Assembly (NCBI GenBank): GCA_024398135.1
Contig: CP073750.1
Span: 3,162,001 to 3,226,000, forward strand
Direction: 5' to 3'
Source: a bacterium SCSIO 12643
Lineage (GTDB): Bacteria; Bacteroidota; Bacteroidia; Flavobacteriales_G; Salibacteraceae
DNA length: 64,000 bases
Shown: positions 24,975 to 33,386 of the stretch, one piece after another
Layout: every line of letters starts with the position of its first letter
How positions within the stretch are numbered: position 1 is the stretch's first letter
The notes under the pieces: model-generated
Seen by the model: the letters and a program-made list of their open reading frames with translations, nothing else
What the model was told of the DNA's origin: nothing
The model's database searches: none
Position numbers and translations under genes: made by a program

Positions 24975-25958
24975 ATGAAAGTATTATATGCAATTCAGGG
25001 AACAGGAAATGGACATTTAAGTAGAGCCAATGATATTATTCCCTTATTAAAAGAGATCGCAGATGTCGATGTGTTGATTAGCGGAATTCAATCAGATGTT
25101 ACTATTCCGTTTCATATTAAATATCGTTTGAATGGATTGAGTTTTATCTTCGGTAAAAATGGAGGCGTAAACCTATGGCAAACGGTGAAGTCATTTCGTT
25201 TGTTTCGCTTGTTAAAAGACATATTTACATTACCGGTTCGTGAATACGATTTGGTGATTAACGATTTTGAACCTGTTTCTGCCTGGGCGGCAAAATTGAA
25301 AAATGTACCAAGTGTATCTTTAAGTCATCAGGCTGCTGTAATCGATGAAAAAGCGCCAAAACCGGAAAAGGATTCTAAATTGGGAAAGTTGATTTTAAAA
25401 AAATATGCCCCAAGTCAACAGTCCTATGGATTTCATTTCGAGAAGTATCAGGATCATATTTTCACACCGGTAATTCGTAAGCAAATTCGTGAATTAAAGG
25501 TAACCAATCGTGGACACTTTACGGTGTATTTACCTGCATATGGAAACGAGCTATTGATCAACTATTTGTCTCAGGTAGAAAATGCGAATTGGGAAGTGTT
25601 TTCTAAGTTCTGTACTTCAGAATTTCAGTATAAAAACGTAAAAGTAAAACCGATCAATAATGAGGCGTTTATCAGAAGTTTAGCATCATGTGCAGGAGTA
25701 CTTTGTGGTGCGGGATTTGAAACTCCGGCAGAAGCATTGTTCATGGAAAAGAAACTGATGGTGATTCCAATGAGTAACCAGTATGAGCAGCAATGTAATG
25801 CGATGAGCCTAAAGAAAATGGGGGTGCCGGTACTGAAAGGTTTAAGTCAGGAAAGTGTAAGTGAAATTCAGGATTGGATCAATAAGGCGCGTAATGTTAA
25901 AGTAAATTACCCGGATATGACCAGGGAAATTATCGGGAAAGTGATCCGTGGTATTTAA
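24975..25958 (+). CDS. GT28/MurG-like glycosyltransferase family protein
   Basis: The 327-residue protein starts MKVLYAIQGTGNGHLSRANDIIPLL, the glycine-rich N-terminal loop of GT-B enzymes. The C-terminal half has the nucleotide-sugar site: LCGAGFETPAEALFMEKKLMVIPMSNQYEQQCNAM. Bacterial members are related to MurG and to diacylglycerol glucosyltransferases; the exact acceptor is unknown. It is in an operon with the LpxH-like gene, so a glycolipid or lipid A-linked role is likely. Confidence 0.85.
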   Translation: MKVLYAIQGTGNGHLSRANDIIPLLKEIADVDVLISGIQSDVTIPFHIKYRLNGLSFIFGKNGGVNLWQTVKSFRLFRLLKDIFTLPVREYDLVINDFEPVSAWAAKLKNVPSVSLSHQAAVIDEKAPKPEKDSKLGKLILKKYAPSQQSYGFHFEKYQDHIFTPVIRKQIRELKVTNRGHFTVYLPAYGNELLINYLSQVENANWEVFSKFCTSEFQYKNVKVKPINNEAFIRSLASCAGVLCGAGFETPAEALFMEKKLMVIPMSNQYEQQCNAMSLKKMGVPVLKGLSQESVSEIQDWINKARNVKVNYPDMTREIIGKVIRGI

Positions 25959-26046
25959 TATAGGTACCGAGCGGATTTAAAGTAGCCCGATGTGAATCCA
26001 TATAAATAGAAATATTGGTTTACTTTTATCTTCTAAAATTTAAAAA

Positions 26047-26952
26047 ATGAATTTAAAGAACCGCACAAATCTGATTGCTATTATTCTGTTTATTTTCCTT
26101 TCAGGAGTCACCTATGCACAGGAAGGGTATAAAATCACTACGGGAAAGAGACTCTTAAATGCCAAAGACAGTACTGTTTTTGTATTGGAAGTTGATCGCG
26201 CATTAGAAAAGGATGTAGTGAATTCCTGGAAAAAATCTCTGGAAAAAAGAAAAGTAAAAGCAGAAATTAAGAATGATCAATTGACCGTAAAAGGGATCAT
26301 TATTGAAAGTGTGGATTCTGATCCAATGGACATTTATTCAACGGTAGTTCAACAAGACCATAGTGTAAAACTATATTCCGTTTTTATTATTGATGGTGTG
26401 AGAGTAGACCCGGATGGTAAAGAAGGAGTGAGTGTGAAAGTACGCAAGCTATTGGCCAACTTTGGTGCACAGGTTTATAAAGAAGTGCTGACCAGAGAAT
26501 TGAAGGAAAAGAACGTGAAATTGAAAGAACTGATTAAGATTAGAGATAAAAACCTGGAAGATCAGGATGATGCAGAAAAGTCGATTCATAAAGACTCTTT
26601 AAGAATTCAAAGTGAGGAAACGGAGATTAGTTTATTAAAAGGGCAATTAGAAGGCGCAACGGATAGATATACCTCCAAGAAGAATAGTATTGCTTCAACC
26701 AATTATGCCAATAAAGATGATGCAAAAACTGCAAAATCGGAATTAAAAGAATTGGACAAGGAAAGAAAGGATATAGAAAAAGATATCGAAAAGCGAACGG
26801 ATAAAATTTTAGATCTAAAAGCAGAGATCAGAAATCTATGGTATGAAATAAAACAACTCAAAGAGGCAGAAGAAAGAAATGAGGAAAAACTAATTCAGCA
26901 AAGGGAAGTGGTAAAAGCTGCCGAAGAAGAGTTAAATAAATATGGTCAATAG
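26047..26952 (+). CDS. Exported coiled-coil protein of unknown function
   Basis: The 301-residue protein has a signal peptide cleaved near TYAQE (residue 25). Residues 26-150 form a mixed domain (KITTGKRLLNAKDSTVFVLEVDRALEKDVVNSWKKSL...), and residues 155-298 are a long Lys/Glu-rich coiled coil (ELDKERKDIEKDIEKRTDKILDLKAEI). It is likely periplasmic. No family is assigned. A -7-like TACTTTTA at 26031-26038 precedes the ATG closely, and a good terminator follows. Confidence 0.8.
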   Translation: MNLKNRTNLIAIILFIFLSGVTYAQEGYKITTGKRLLNAKDSTVFVLEVDRALEKDVVNSWKKSLEKRKVKAEIKNDQLTVKGIIIESVDSDPMDIYSTVVQQDHSVKLYSVFIIDGVRVDPDGKEGVSVKVRKLLANFGAQVYKEVLTRELKEKNVKLKELIKIRDKNLEDQDDAEKSIHKDSLRIQSEETEISLLKGQLEGATDRYTSKKNSIASTNYANKDDAKTAKSELKELDKERKDIEKDIEKRTDKILDLKAEIRNLWYEIKQLKEAEERNEEKLIQQREVVKAAEEELNKYGQ

Positions 26953-26972
26953 TATAATTTAGGTATTACGTT

Positions 26973-27003
26973 AAAACGGGAGCAATTGTTCCCGTTTTTT
27001 TTA
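26973..27003 (+). terminator. Terminator of the coiled-coil gene
   Basis: AAAACGGGA and TCCCGTTTT pair around an 8-base loop, with a T run. It stands 21 bases after the stop. Confidence 0.9.
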
Positions 27004-27532
27004 TGCCTTAAATTTTGAATACAATGAATTTCTGAATCCCGATTCGTAAAGTGGAATCAGATTTTGGTACGTAATATATTGTTATGGATGCCTAACATAA
27101 TGATACATCTGAATCGAGAGTGTAAATCGTGATTTGATCTATCTGTTTGTTTAATAGTTGCTTGTGGGAGGTTTGAATGCTGTTGAGTACGTATTTACCA
27201 CATTGAAAAAATCGTGTAAACCACATATAAATTTCCGTATTTACCCTGATGGATGAAATCGTGAACGTGTCGTACTTTGCCATGGTCTAAGGAGTAACTT
27301 ACCGATTCTTTAGCGAACTATACTAAACAACACTTTATTCAATTAGGGTGGCATAACTTACTATTATGAAGCTAACTACCACAGGTATGCTGGATGCATA
27401 TTACCCGATTTTACGATTTCAAAAAATCGAAATACCATATCTAAGAAGTCAGAAACCCGACTCACTGTTTATCAGGTAATCCCCCCATCCCAAACACGTA
27501 TTTTCTATTTATTAACTTAAAACATAACAATT
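27004..27532. other. Long intergenic region before the T9SS beta-helix gene
   Basis: This gap of 529 bases holds no credible gene; a short minus-strand frame (27092-27283) looks random. It contains a hairpin GATTC/GAATC (27041-27058) with a loop like that of the repeat at 2785-2801, the shared motif at 27217-27250, and another GTATTTACC at 27191-27199. The length and motif content suggest a complex promoter for the large gene at 27533. Confidence 0.6.
27217..27250. repeat. TAAACCACA...CGTATTTACCCTGAT motif, copy 1
   Basis: TAAACCACA, an AT-rich spacer and CGTATTTACCCTGAT also occur in the same order at 33163-33197. The last 15 bases are identical in the two copies. Each lies upstream of a large gene for a Cys-containing or surface protein, at about 283 and 190 bases from the start. 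Confidence 0.55.
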
Positions 27533-30500
27533 ATGAAAAAAAACAAGACAAGTTTTTTGATTTTAATCTGTGCGATGCTGTTTCAACCCGCATTGTTCGC
27601 CCAGGAGACGGTCGTGCCCGAGGGCTTTAAAGAAGATGTACGGAAAGAGTACAACCAATTGGACCATCACCGCCAACACGAACTTCCGTTTAGCGAATAT
27701 TATCGCTTTAAATTGGAAGATTACAAACGTATTCAGTCCACTCCTAGAAGTGCGATGGCCGTACCAACGCCTACTTCAGTTTGTGGAAATGGAGATTTTG
27801 AATCCCCTTTATCAACAGCAGATTGGTTTGGAGAATATGGATCATTAGATGCTGCTGATTTACCTGATTTCCCCAACTTTAGTACTGGATTTCAAAGTGG
27901 ACCGATTAACTCTGCTTCATCCAGACATACTATTGTTCCTGCTGGAGCAGATCCAAATGTGCCAATTAATACCACGCCATCAGGTACCGGCAATTCTTTA
28001 AGGATTGGTAACCAGGTTAATGGTAATGGTGCAGAAATGATTTCTAAAAGATTCACTGTAACTTCAGCGAATGCCTTAACTGGTTTTTGGTATGCGGTGG
28101 TTTTACAAGATCCAAATCACCCAACAGAATCTCAGCCATCTTTTTGGGTGCGTGTGATCGACCACACTGCTGGAGGTGTTGAAGTGAGCGGATTGGTGAA
28201 TCTAGGAAATGGATCTGAAAAGATTTATGCAGATTTGAATGACCCATTTTTTCAAACTCAAGGAAGTATCGCGTATAGAGATTGGACTTGTGTTCAAATG
28301 AATTTAACTTCATTAATGGGACATGATATTGAAGTAAACTTTATCAATGAAGATTGTGGTTATGGTGGTCACTATGGCTACACCTATATTGATGATTTCT
28401 GCGGAAGTTGTAGTGGAAACCCAACCGGAAATTTTGATATGGATATCAAAAAAACAGATACATGTGGCCCGGGTGAAATCTGTATAACTTATGAATTGCC
28501 AGAAGCTCCGGACGGAACTACAGGTGGATTAAGTGTAGTCGTGAATATTTACCAAAATGGTGCATTTGTGGGTACATTACCTGGAATTAGCTTAATCGCT
28601 GGAACGAGTTATTGCTGGCCTGTGACATCTACATTCCTTGCGAGTTTAGACCAGTCTGCTGGAGGATTTGATTTTGTAATTCATGGAGACTTCTACCTAA
28701 ATGGAGGTGTCATTGGTAGTATGGATGTCGGAACGGTCCCTCAGGGTATAGAACCTGGTTTAAACAATGACTATGAACTGGATTGTGGTGATTGTTGGTT
28801 AGATGATATTAAACCAACTGACTACACCGTAATTCCGGCAAGTATTTCCATTATCGCGGATCAATTATGGGAAGGTAAGTATTACATTCCGGATAATGTG
28901 ATCGTAAATGTGGTAGGTGCTACAATTGATTTAACCAATGTGGATATCATCTTCGGAGAATGTGCTGGAATGGTATTCAGTAGAGATGCTGAGGTAAGAG
29001 TGAATAACTCTGTATTCCGTCCATGTGATATGAATACTACCTGGTTAGGATTTGCATTCAAAGATCAGGCGTATGGTGTGATCAATGAGTCTACATTCAA
29101 AAATGCACAGGTGGCATTAGATTTCCAGAATATGGATGCTGCATACGTAAGAGTAGCCAATAACTTATTCGAAAACTGTAGAGTAGGTATCGGAACCAGA
29201 AGTGTCACATTTATGGATGGAATTACAGGTAATACATTCAATGTGGACAGAAATGAAATTGATTACCGTGTAGATTGTAACTCTCCATACGGAGAACCTG
29301 TATTAGGTGGAGGGACCTATGCACAGGATCACTGGGGAATCTTATCAATGCAAACCAGATTCGTTGGAAATATTTCACAAAATGACTTCGTGAGTGTTCA
29401 GGAAGGATCAGGAACCGGAACAGGTAAAAAATTCTATGGAATTTCATTAATTGATGAAACTACAGCGACTGTTTCGGATAACAACTTTACAGATATGTAC
29501 AGAAGTATTGATATCAATAAATCTTACAATGTAAATGTGGATAACAACGAAATGGAAGTGAACTCTATTGATCCAACGGCAGCTTTTGTAAGCGAACATC
29601 AAATTAGATCAAGTGCATCATCTTCTATTCATGTCACTTCAAATGAGATGTTGTATGGATATAAATTCCAACAAAATAATGTTTCATGGAATTCACATTC
29701 TGCCATTTATTTTGAGGATGTATCACGTTCGTCTATCACAAACAATACCATTACAGGTTTTGAATCAGGAATCCAAATGATTAAATCAACGAACTTAACA
29801 GTGAAGGAAAATCAGTTGGCTGATATGGGATATTGTGGTATTCATGTAGCGTACGGATCTTCAATTGATGTGATGTGTAATACCATCAACATGGAAGATG
29901 ATTACAGAACAACAGCATTGGGTATTTACTATTTAGTGGCTGAAAGAGAAGATCAAAGAGTGAGATTCAGTGGTAACTGTGTGTTTGAAGCAAGTACAGC
30001 GATTCTGGTAGAAGGATCACCAGGTTCATGTGCGGCATTACCGTTGATCACGAATAACTTCTTATACAACTACACTGAGTTTGGTGTTGATGGAAGATAT
30101 GCACAAGGAAACATTGGCGCTGCTGGTAGTGCTGCAAGTGGAGGTAGAAATACTTTTGCAAGTAACAATACCGGTTTAGGTGCAATTGATATCCGTGCTA
30201 TCAGTTGTCCAATCAATACGGATGGAAACTTCGGTGTATTGGCAACAAGTGGTCCGGTAACCGTTGGTAGAAACCAATACTATTCTACAGCTTCTTGTGG
30301 AACTCAGGTTACTGAAGATTATGACAAGTTGAAAGAAAATTACAATGAAACTTGTGATCCTAAATTCTCTCCGGAAGGAAATGTAATTGAAAGCATTGCA
30401 GGTAGTAATACTTTAATTGAAGGTTATCCTGAAGCATTATCTCAGGTAGGAGATATTAATACTGAAGTTTCAAACTGGTTTGCTGCATTAAGTGCAAATA

Positions 30501-31132
30501 CTTCAACAAAAGAAATGGATGCATTGTATCAAACATTGATGAATGGGTCTTATGACTTAGATGAGTCATTAGTTTCATACTACTACTATTTCCACAAAGG
30601 AGACTACACTAAGGCAACTGGTGAGTTAAGTGGAATCCAATTGGATTTACACGCTGACTGGTACACTCTAGAGAATATCAAACTTGGTTTGGCACAAGAA
30701 TCTAGAATGTTAAATGCTGCTGATGTAGAAATCATTAAAACTTTAGAAACATTAGTTGACGATCGTCAGGTATATTATGAGGCAAATCAAATGTTACAAA
30801 CAGCTGTTGCTGGACATGATTTCCCATTTGTGGCGATTCCAAAAGTTAAGGTGATTGAAAGTACAAACGTGAAAACTTTAGATCAGAATAGAGTGGTCGT
30901 ATATCCAAACCCAACTAATCTGGAGTTAAATGTAAATTACTTCTTTAGCACGGATGGACCATCTAGTATCAAAGTGATTGATTTATTAGGTAAAGTACTG
31001 AAAAGTCAAAACATCGATAATCAATCTGGATACATCAGCTTTGATGTGTCTGATTTGGAAGAAGGTGTGTACATCGTAGAAATCGTAGATTACTCTGGTG
31101 CCAGAGAAACAATCAGATTTGTAAAAATGTAA
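27533..31132 (+). CDS. T9SS-secreted beta-helix protein
   Basis: The 1199-residue protein has a signal peptide (ALFAQE, cleavage near residue 23), a lectin-like or jelly-roll domain (CGNGDFESPL...FCGSC, about 80-300), a fibronectin-like stretch, and then a long right-handed beta-helix (about 430-880) with repeats such as NNLFENCRVGIGTRS, DNNFTDMYRSIDINKS and NNTITGFESGIQMIKS. The C-terminus has a type A T9SS sorting domain: VVVYPNPTNLELNV, 'IKVIDLLGKVL', DLEEGVYIVEIVD and RFVKM. It is exported to the cell surface, where a carbohydrate-related or adhesive role is possible. Confidence 0.93.
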   Translation: MKKNKTSFLILICAMLFQPALFAQETVVPEGFKEDVRKEYNQLDHHRQHELPFSEYYRFKLEDYKRIQSTPRSAMAVPTPTSVCGNGDFESPLSTADWFGEYGSLDAADLPDFPNFSTGFQSGPINSASSRHTIVPAGADPNVPINTTPSGTGNSLRIGNQVNGNGAEMISKRFTVTSANALTGFWYAVVLQDPNHPTESQPSFWVRVIDHTAGGVEVSGLVNLGNGSEKIYADLNDPFFQTQGSIAYRDWTCVQMNLTSLMGHDIEVNFINEDCGYGGHYGYTYIDDFCGSCSGNPTGNFDMDIKKTDTCGPGEICITYELPEAPDGTTGGLSVVVNIYQNGAFVGTLPGISLIAGTSYCWPVTSTFLASLDQSAGGFDFVIHGDFYLNGGVIGSMDVGTVPQGIEPGLNNDYELDCGDCWLDDIKPTDYTVIPASISIIADQLWEGKYYIPDNVIVNVVGATIDLTNVDIIFGECAGMVFSRDAEVRVNNSVFRPCDMNTTWLGFAFKDQAYGVINESTFKNAQVALDFQNMDAAYVRVANNLFENCRVGIGTRSVTFMDGITGNTFNVDRNEIDYRVDCNSPYGEPVLGGGTYAQDHWGILSMQTRFVGNISQNDFVSVQEGSGTGTGKKFYGISLIDETTATVSDNNFTDMYRSIDINKSYNVNVDNNEMEVNSIDPTAAFVSEHQIRSSASSSIHVTSNEMLYGYKFQQNNVSWNSHSAIYFEDVSRSSITNNTITGFESGIQMIKSTNLTVKENQLADMGYCGIHVAYGSSIDVMCNTINMEDDYRTTALGIYYLVAEREDQRVRFSGNCVFEASTAILVEGSPGSCAALPLITNNFLYNYTEFGVDGRYAQGNIGAAGSAASGGRNTFASNNTGLGAIDIRAISCPINTDGNFGVLATSGPVTVGRNQYYSTASCGTQVTEDYDKLKENYNETCDPKFSPEGNVIESIAGSNTLIEGYPEALSQVGDINTEVSNWFAALSANTSTKEMDALYQTLMNGSYDLDESLVSYYYYFHKGDYTKATGELSGIQLDLHADWYTLENIKLGLAQESRMLNAADVEIIKTLETLVDDRQVYYEANQMLQTAVAGHDFPFVAIPKVKVIESTNVKTLDQNRVVVYPNPTNLELNVNYFFSTDGPSSIKVIDLLGKVLKSQNIDNQSGYISFDVSDLEEGVYIVEIVDYSGARETIRFVKM

Positions 31133-31158
31133 ATCCAATATTCTCCATAGTGAATATA

Positions 31159-31192
31159 AGAAGGGTCGTCTTTTTAGGCGGCCCTTTTTTTA
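31159..31192 (+). terminator. Terminator of the T9SS gene
   Basis: AAGGGTCGTC and GGCGGCCCTT pair, with two G-U wobbles, around a short U-rich loop and before a T run. Confidence 0.85.
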
Positions 31193-31323
31193 TGCGTAAG
31201 TAATTTGCCATAAAATGAAAAACACGTAAAAACACCCATGTCAAATAGTTAGCTGCGATTTAATTTCGGAAACCTAAAGCAAAACACTTAGAATCAATTA
31301 TTATCAATCAAAAAAAATCAAAA

Positions 31324-33105
31324 ATGGTAACGAAGTTTAAAAAGTCAATATGGAATATTTCCATTGTGGTGACTGCAATGTCACTGGTCACGTTTTTATG
31401 GCATTCTTGCGCTCCTGCAGAAAAAGGAAAAAGTACGGAAGTGAAATCAGCAACAGTGAGTGTGGTTCCAGATAATTCTCTGAATTCTTGCCCGATTACA
31501 CCTTCAGAATTTAACTCCTGGTTTGCGAGTGGAACGGTAACTGAAAATGGTGCGGTGAATGCGGCCAACAGTAAGGATTTCCCATCGCAAAATACAAACT
31601 GCGATTTTTATCGTTGGTCAGAACAAATGTTCTTATGGATTGTTTCACCTGCCCCGGGGTATGCTGGAGTATTTGACTCTCCGGTATTTTATGATGTATC
31701 TCCTGAAAATGCCAATCAAGAGCGTTATTTAATCCCGCATCAAAAAGGGGTATTGAGAAACTTTAGCCCGAAAGTAATTCAGAACGGACCTCAGGGACTT
31801 CCTGTATTAATTCATCCAAAAACAGGAAAGTTGATGGAAATTGATACCCCTAAAAAATCTGATGCAGGAATGCATCTGGTATCTAATGCAATGGGAGAAA
31901 ATATGGAAGCAGCTAAATTGGAGTTGGTGGATAATAAACTGGTGTATTACAATGCGAATGGGCAGGTGATTGAAAATGTAAAGCCAATGTTTACAGAAGG
32001 GTTAAGTACTGGTGATTTGGTGCAAAAAGTTTCTGTTGGAGGAAAAAGCATTTATGTAGATGCGAACGGTGATTATGTGGATGAAGCTGAGCAAGGTCAA
32101 GCCGGAGGAGGTGATGTTTTAATGTCTCAAAACGGCTCTTTGGTATATTATACCATATTGGTGAATGATGTCTATGCGGTCTTTAAATCGATGTACCCGG
32201 ATGCTAAAAGATTCCCTGAAACTGAAGCCGAGTTAGATGCGATTGTTGCACAGGCGGCTCAGATGGGAATTACCATTGATGATAAAGATGCATTGGCTGT
32301 AGAATTAAAGATGTCCTGGGTATTGGCAGATAGTTTACCGAATGATTCGGATTATGTGACAACTATGGCGGAAATTCCAACCTATACCCCAAATAGTACC
32401 AATACCAAATGGATTAAAAATGGAACGACAACAGCAAAGCTGGCTTTGGTGGGAATTCATGTGGTAGGAAATGTGGCCGGACATCCTGAAATGTTATGGT
32501 CAACATTCGAACATGTAAACAATTCGCCTTTGGCGACTTATAGCTATCTGGATACAGAAAGTAATAAAGTAACGGTAAATTCAAGTACAGCAGGGGTTTG
32601 GAACTTTAGCACGAATGGAGCATCCAGCCCGTTTAATACGCCTCATATGGCTATGGATACAGTGATTGGAGATACGATTATTGCAAAGGGCGGATTTACT
32701 ATTACTCCAAGTAATACTTTAAGAGATCAACCCTGGGGTGTGGTTGAAGGAACAGTTCCAAATCAGAATGTAACTAGTGCGGCAGAATCCAATTCAGAAA
32801 TTATTTCAATTAATCATAATGTGATGACGATGTTGATTGGAAATGATGTGAGAAAGAATTACATCCAAATTGGAAATACATGGACTATGAATGGGGCATA
32901 TCCAACAGGAGAATATCCAAGTGGAGGGAATGAAATAGGAACCAGTAGATTGGCAAATTCTACAATGGAAACCTATCATCAGGATTTAAACTGTTTTGCG
33001 TGTCACAGCAATTATCCGTCAGATTCTAATGACGCGTATGGATATGTTGGACTGAGCCATATTTTTGGAGATATTGTACCAATGGATACAACAACTGTAA
33101 AGTAA
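31324..33105 (+). CDS. Lipoprotein with CxxCH haem-binding motif
   Basis: The 593-residue protein has a signal ending in the lipobox-like LWHSC (Cys at about 29). Most of the protein is not recognised, but the central stretch HVVGNVAGHPEMLWSTFEHVNNSPLATY and the late DLNCFACHSNYP are shared, from memory, with a family of mono-haem c-type proteins. CFACH is a single haem attachment site near the C-terminus. It would be a periplasmic or surface lipoprotein with a redox or binding role. A -7-like TAATTTCG lies upstream (about 31260), and a perfect terminator follows. Confidence 0.78.
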   Translation: MVTKFKKSIWNISIVVTAMSLVTFLWHSCAPAEKGKSTEVKSATVSVVPDNSLNSCPITPSEFNSWFASGTVTENGAVNAANSKDFPSQNTNCDFYRWSEQMFLWIVSPAPGYAGVFDSPVFYDVSPENANQERYLIPHQKGVLRNFSPKVIQNGPQGLPVLIHPKTGKLMEIDTPKKSDAGMHLVSNAMGENMEAAKLELVDNKLVYYNANGQVIENVKPMFTEGLSTGDLVQKVSVGGKSIYVDANGDYVDEAEQGQAGGGDVLMSQNGSLVYYTILVNDVYAVFKSMYPDAKRFPETEAELDAIVAQAAQMGITIDDKDALAVELKMSWVLADSLPNDSDYVTTMAEIPTYTPNSTNTKWIKNGTTTAKLALVGIHVVGNVAGHPEMLWSTFEHVNNSPLATYSYLDTESNKVTVNSSTAGVWNFSTNGASSPFNTPHMAMDTVIGDTIIAKGGFTITPSNTLRDQPWGVVEGTVPNQNVTSAAESNSEIISINHNVMTMLIGNDVRKNYIQIGNTWTMNGAYPTGEYPSGGNEIGTSRLANSTMETYHQDLNCFACHSNYPSDSNDAYGYVGLSHIFGDIVPMDTTTVK

Positions 33106-33123
33106 GCGATAATAAAACCGTGT

Positions 33124-33157
33124 AAAGCCAAATACGCATGCGTATTTGGCTTTTTTG
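33124..33157 (+). terminator. Terminator with perfect 12-bp stem
   Basis: AAGCCAAATACG and CGTATTTGGCTT pair around CATG and are followed by T residues, 20 bases after the stop of the haem lipoprotein gene. Confidence 0.92.
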
Positions 33158-33162
33158 GGGTA

Positions 33163-33197
33163 TAAACCACAATTATAAAATACGTATTTACCCTGAT
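33163..33197. repeat. TAAACCACA...CGTATTTACCCTGAT motif, copy 2
   Basis: This is the partner of 27217-27250. It follows the terminator directly and lies about 190 bases before the 799-residue gene, with AATCATTTATTTTCGG at about 33213-33228, a phrase also found before carbonic anhydrase. Confidence 0.55.
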
Positions 33198-33386
33198 ACC
33201 CAAACCAAAAAGAATCATTTATTTTCGGCCTGACTTATAGAGTGCTTCAGGTGTCACAATCTTTGAAGTCTCGTTAATCTACAAAAGAAGAAGGCCCTCC
33301 CTGTCCGATTTCTTTCAATCCTCCCTGTAGTTTTTGAGAAGATGCAAATCTTCAATTAGGAATGTAACCAACAAAAACTAAATACC

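Noticed and set aside
27092-27283. 63-codon minus-strand frame in the long intergenic region
   Set aside because: No ribosome binding site and no recognisable pattern; it overlaps the shared motif.
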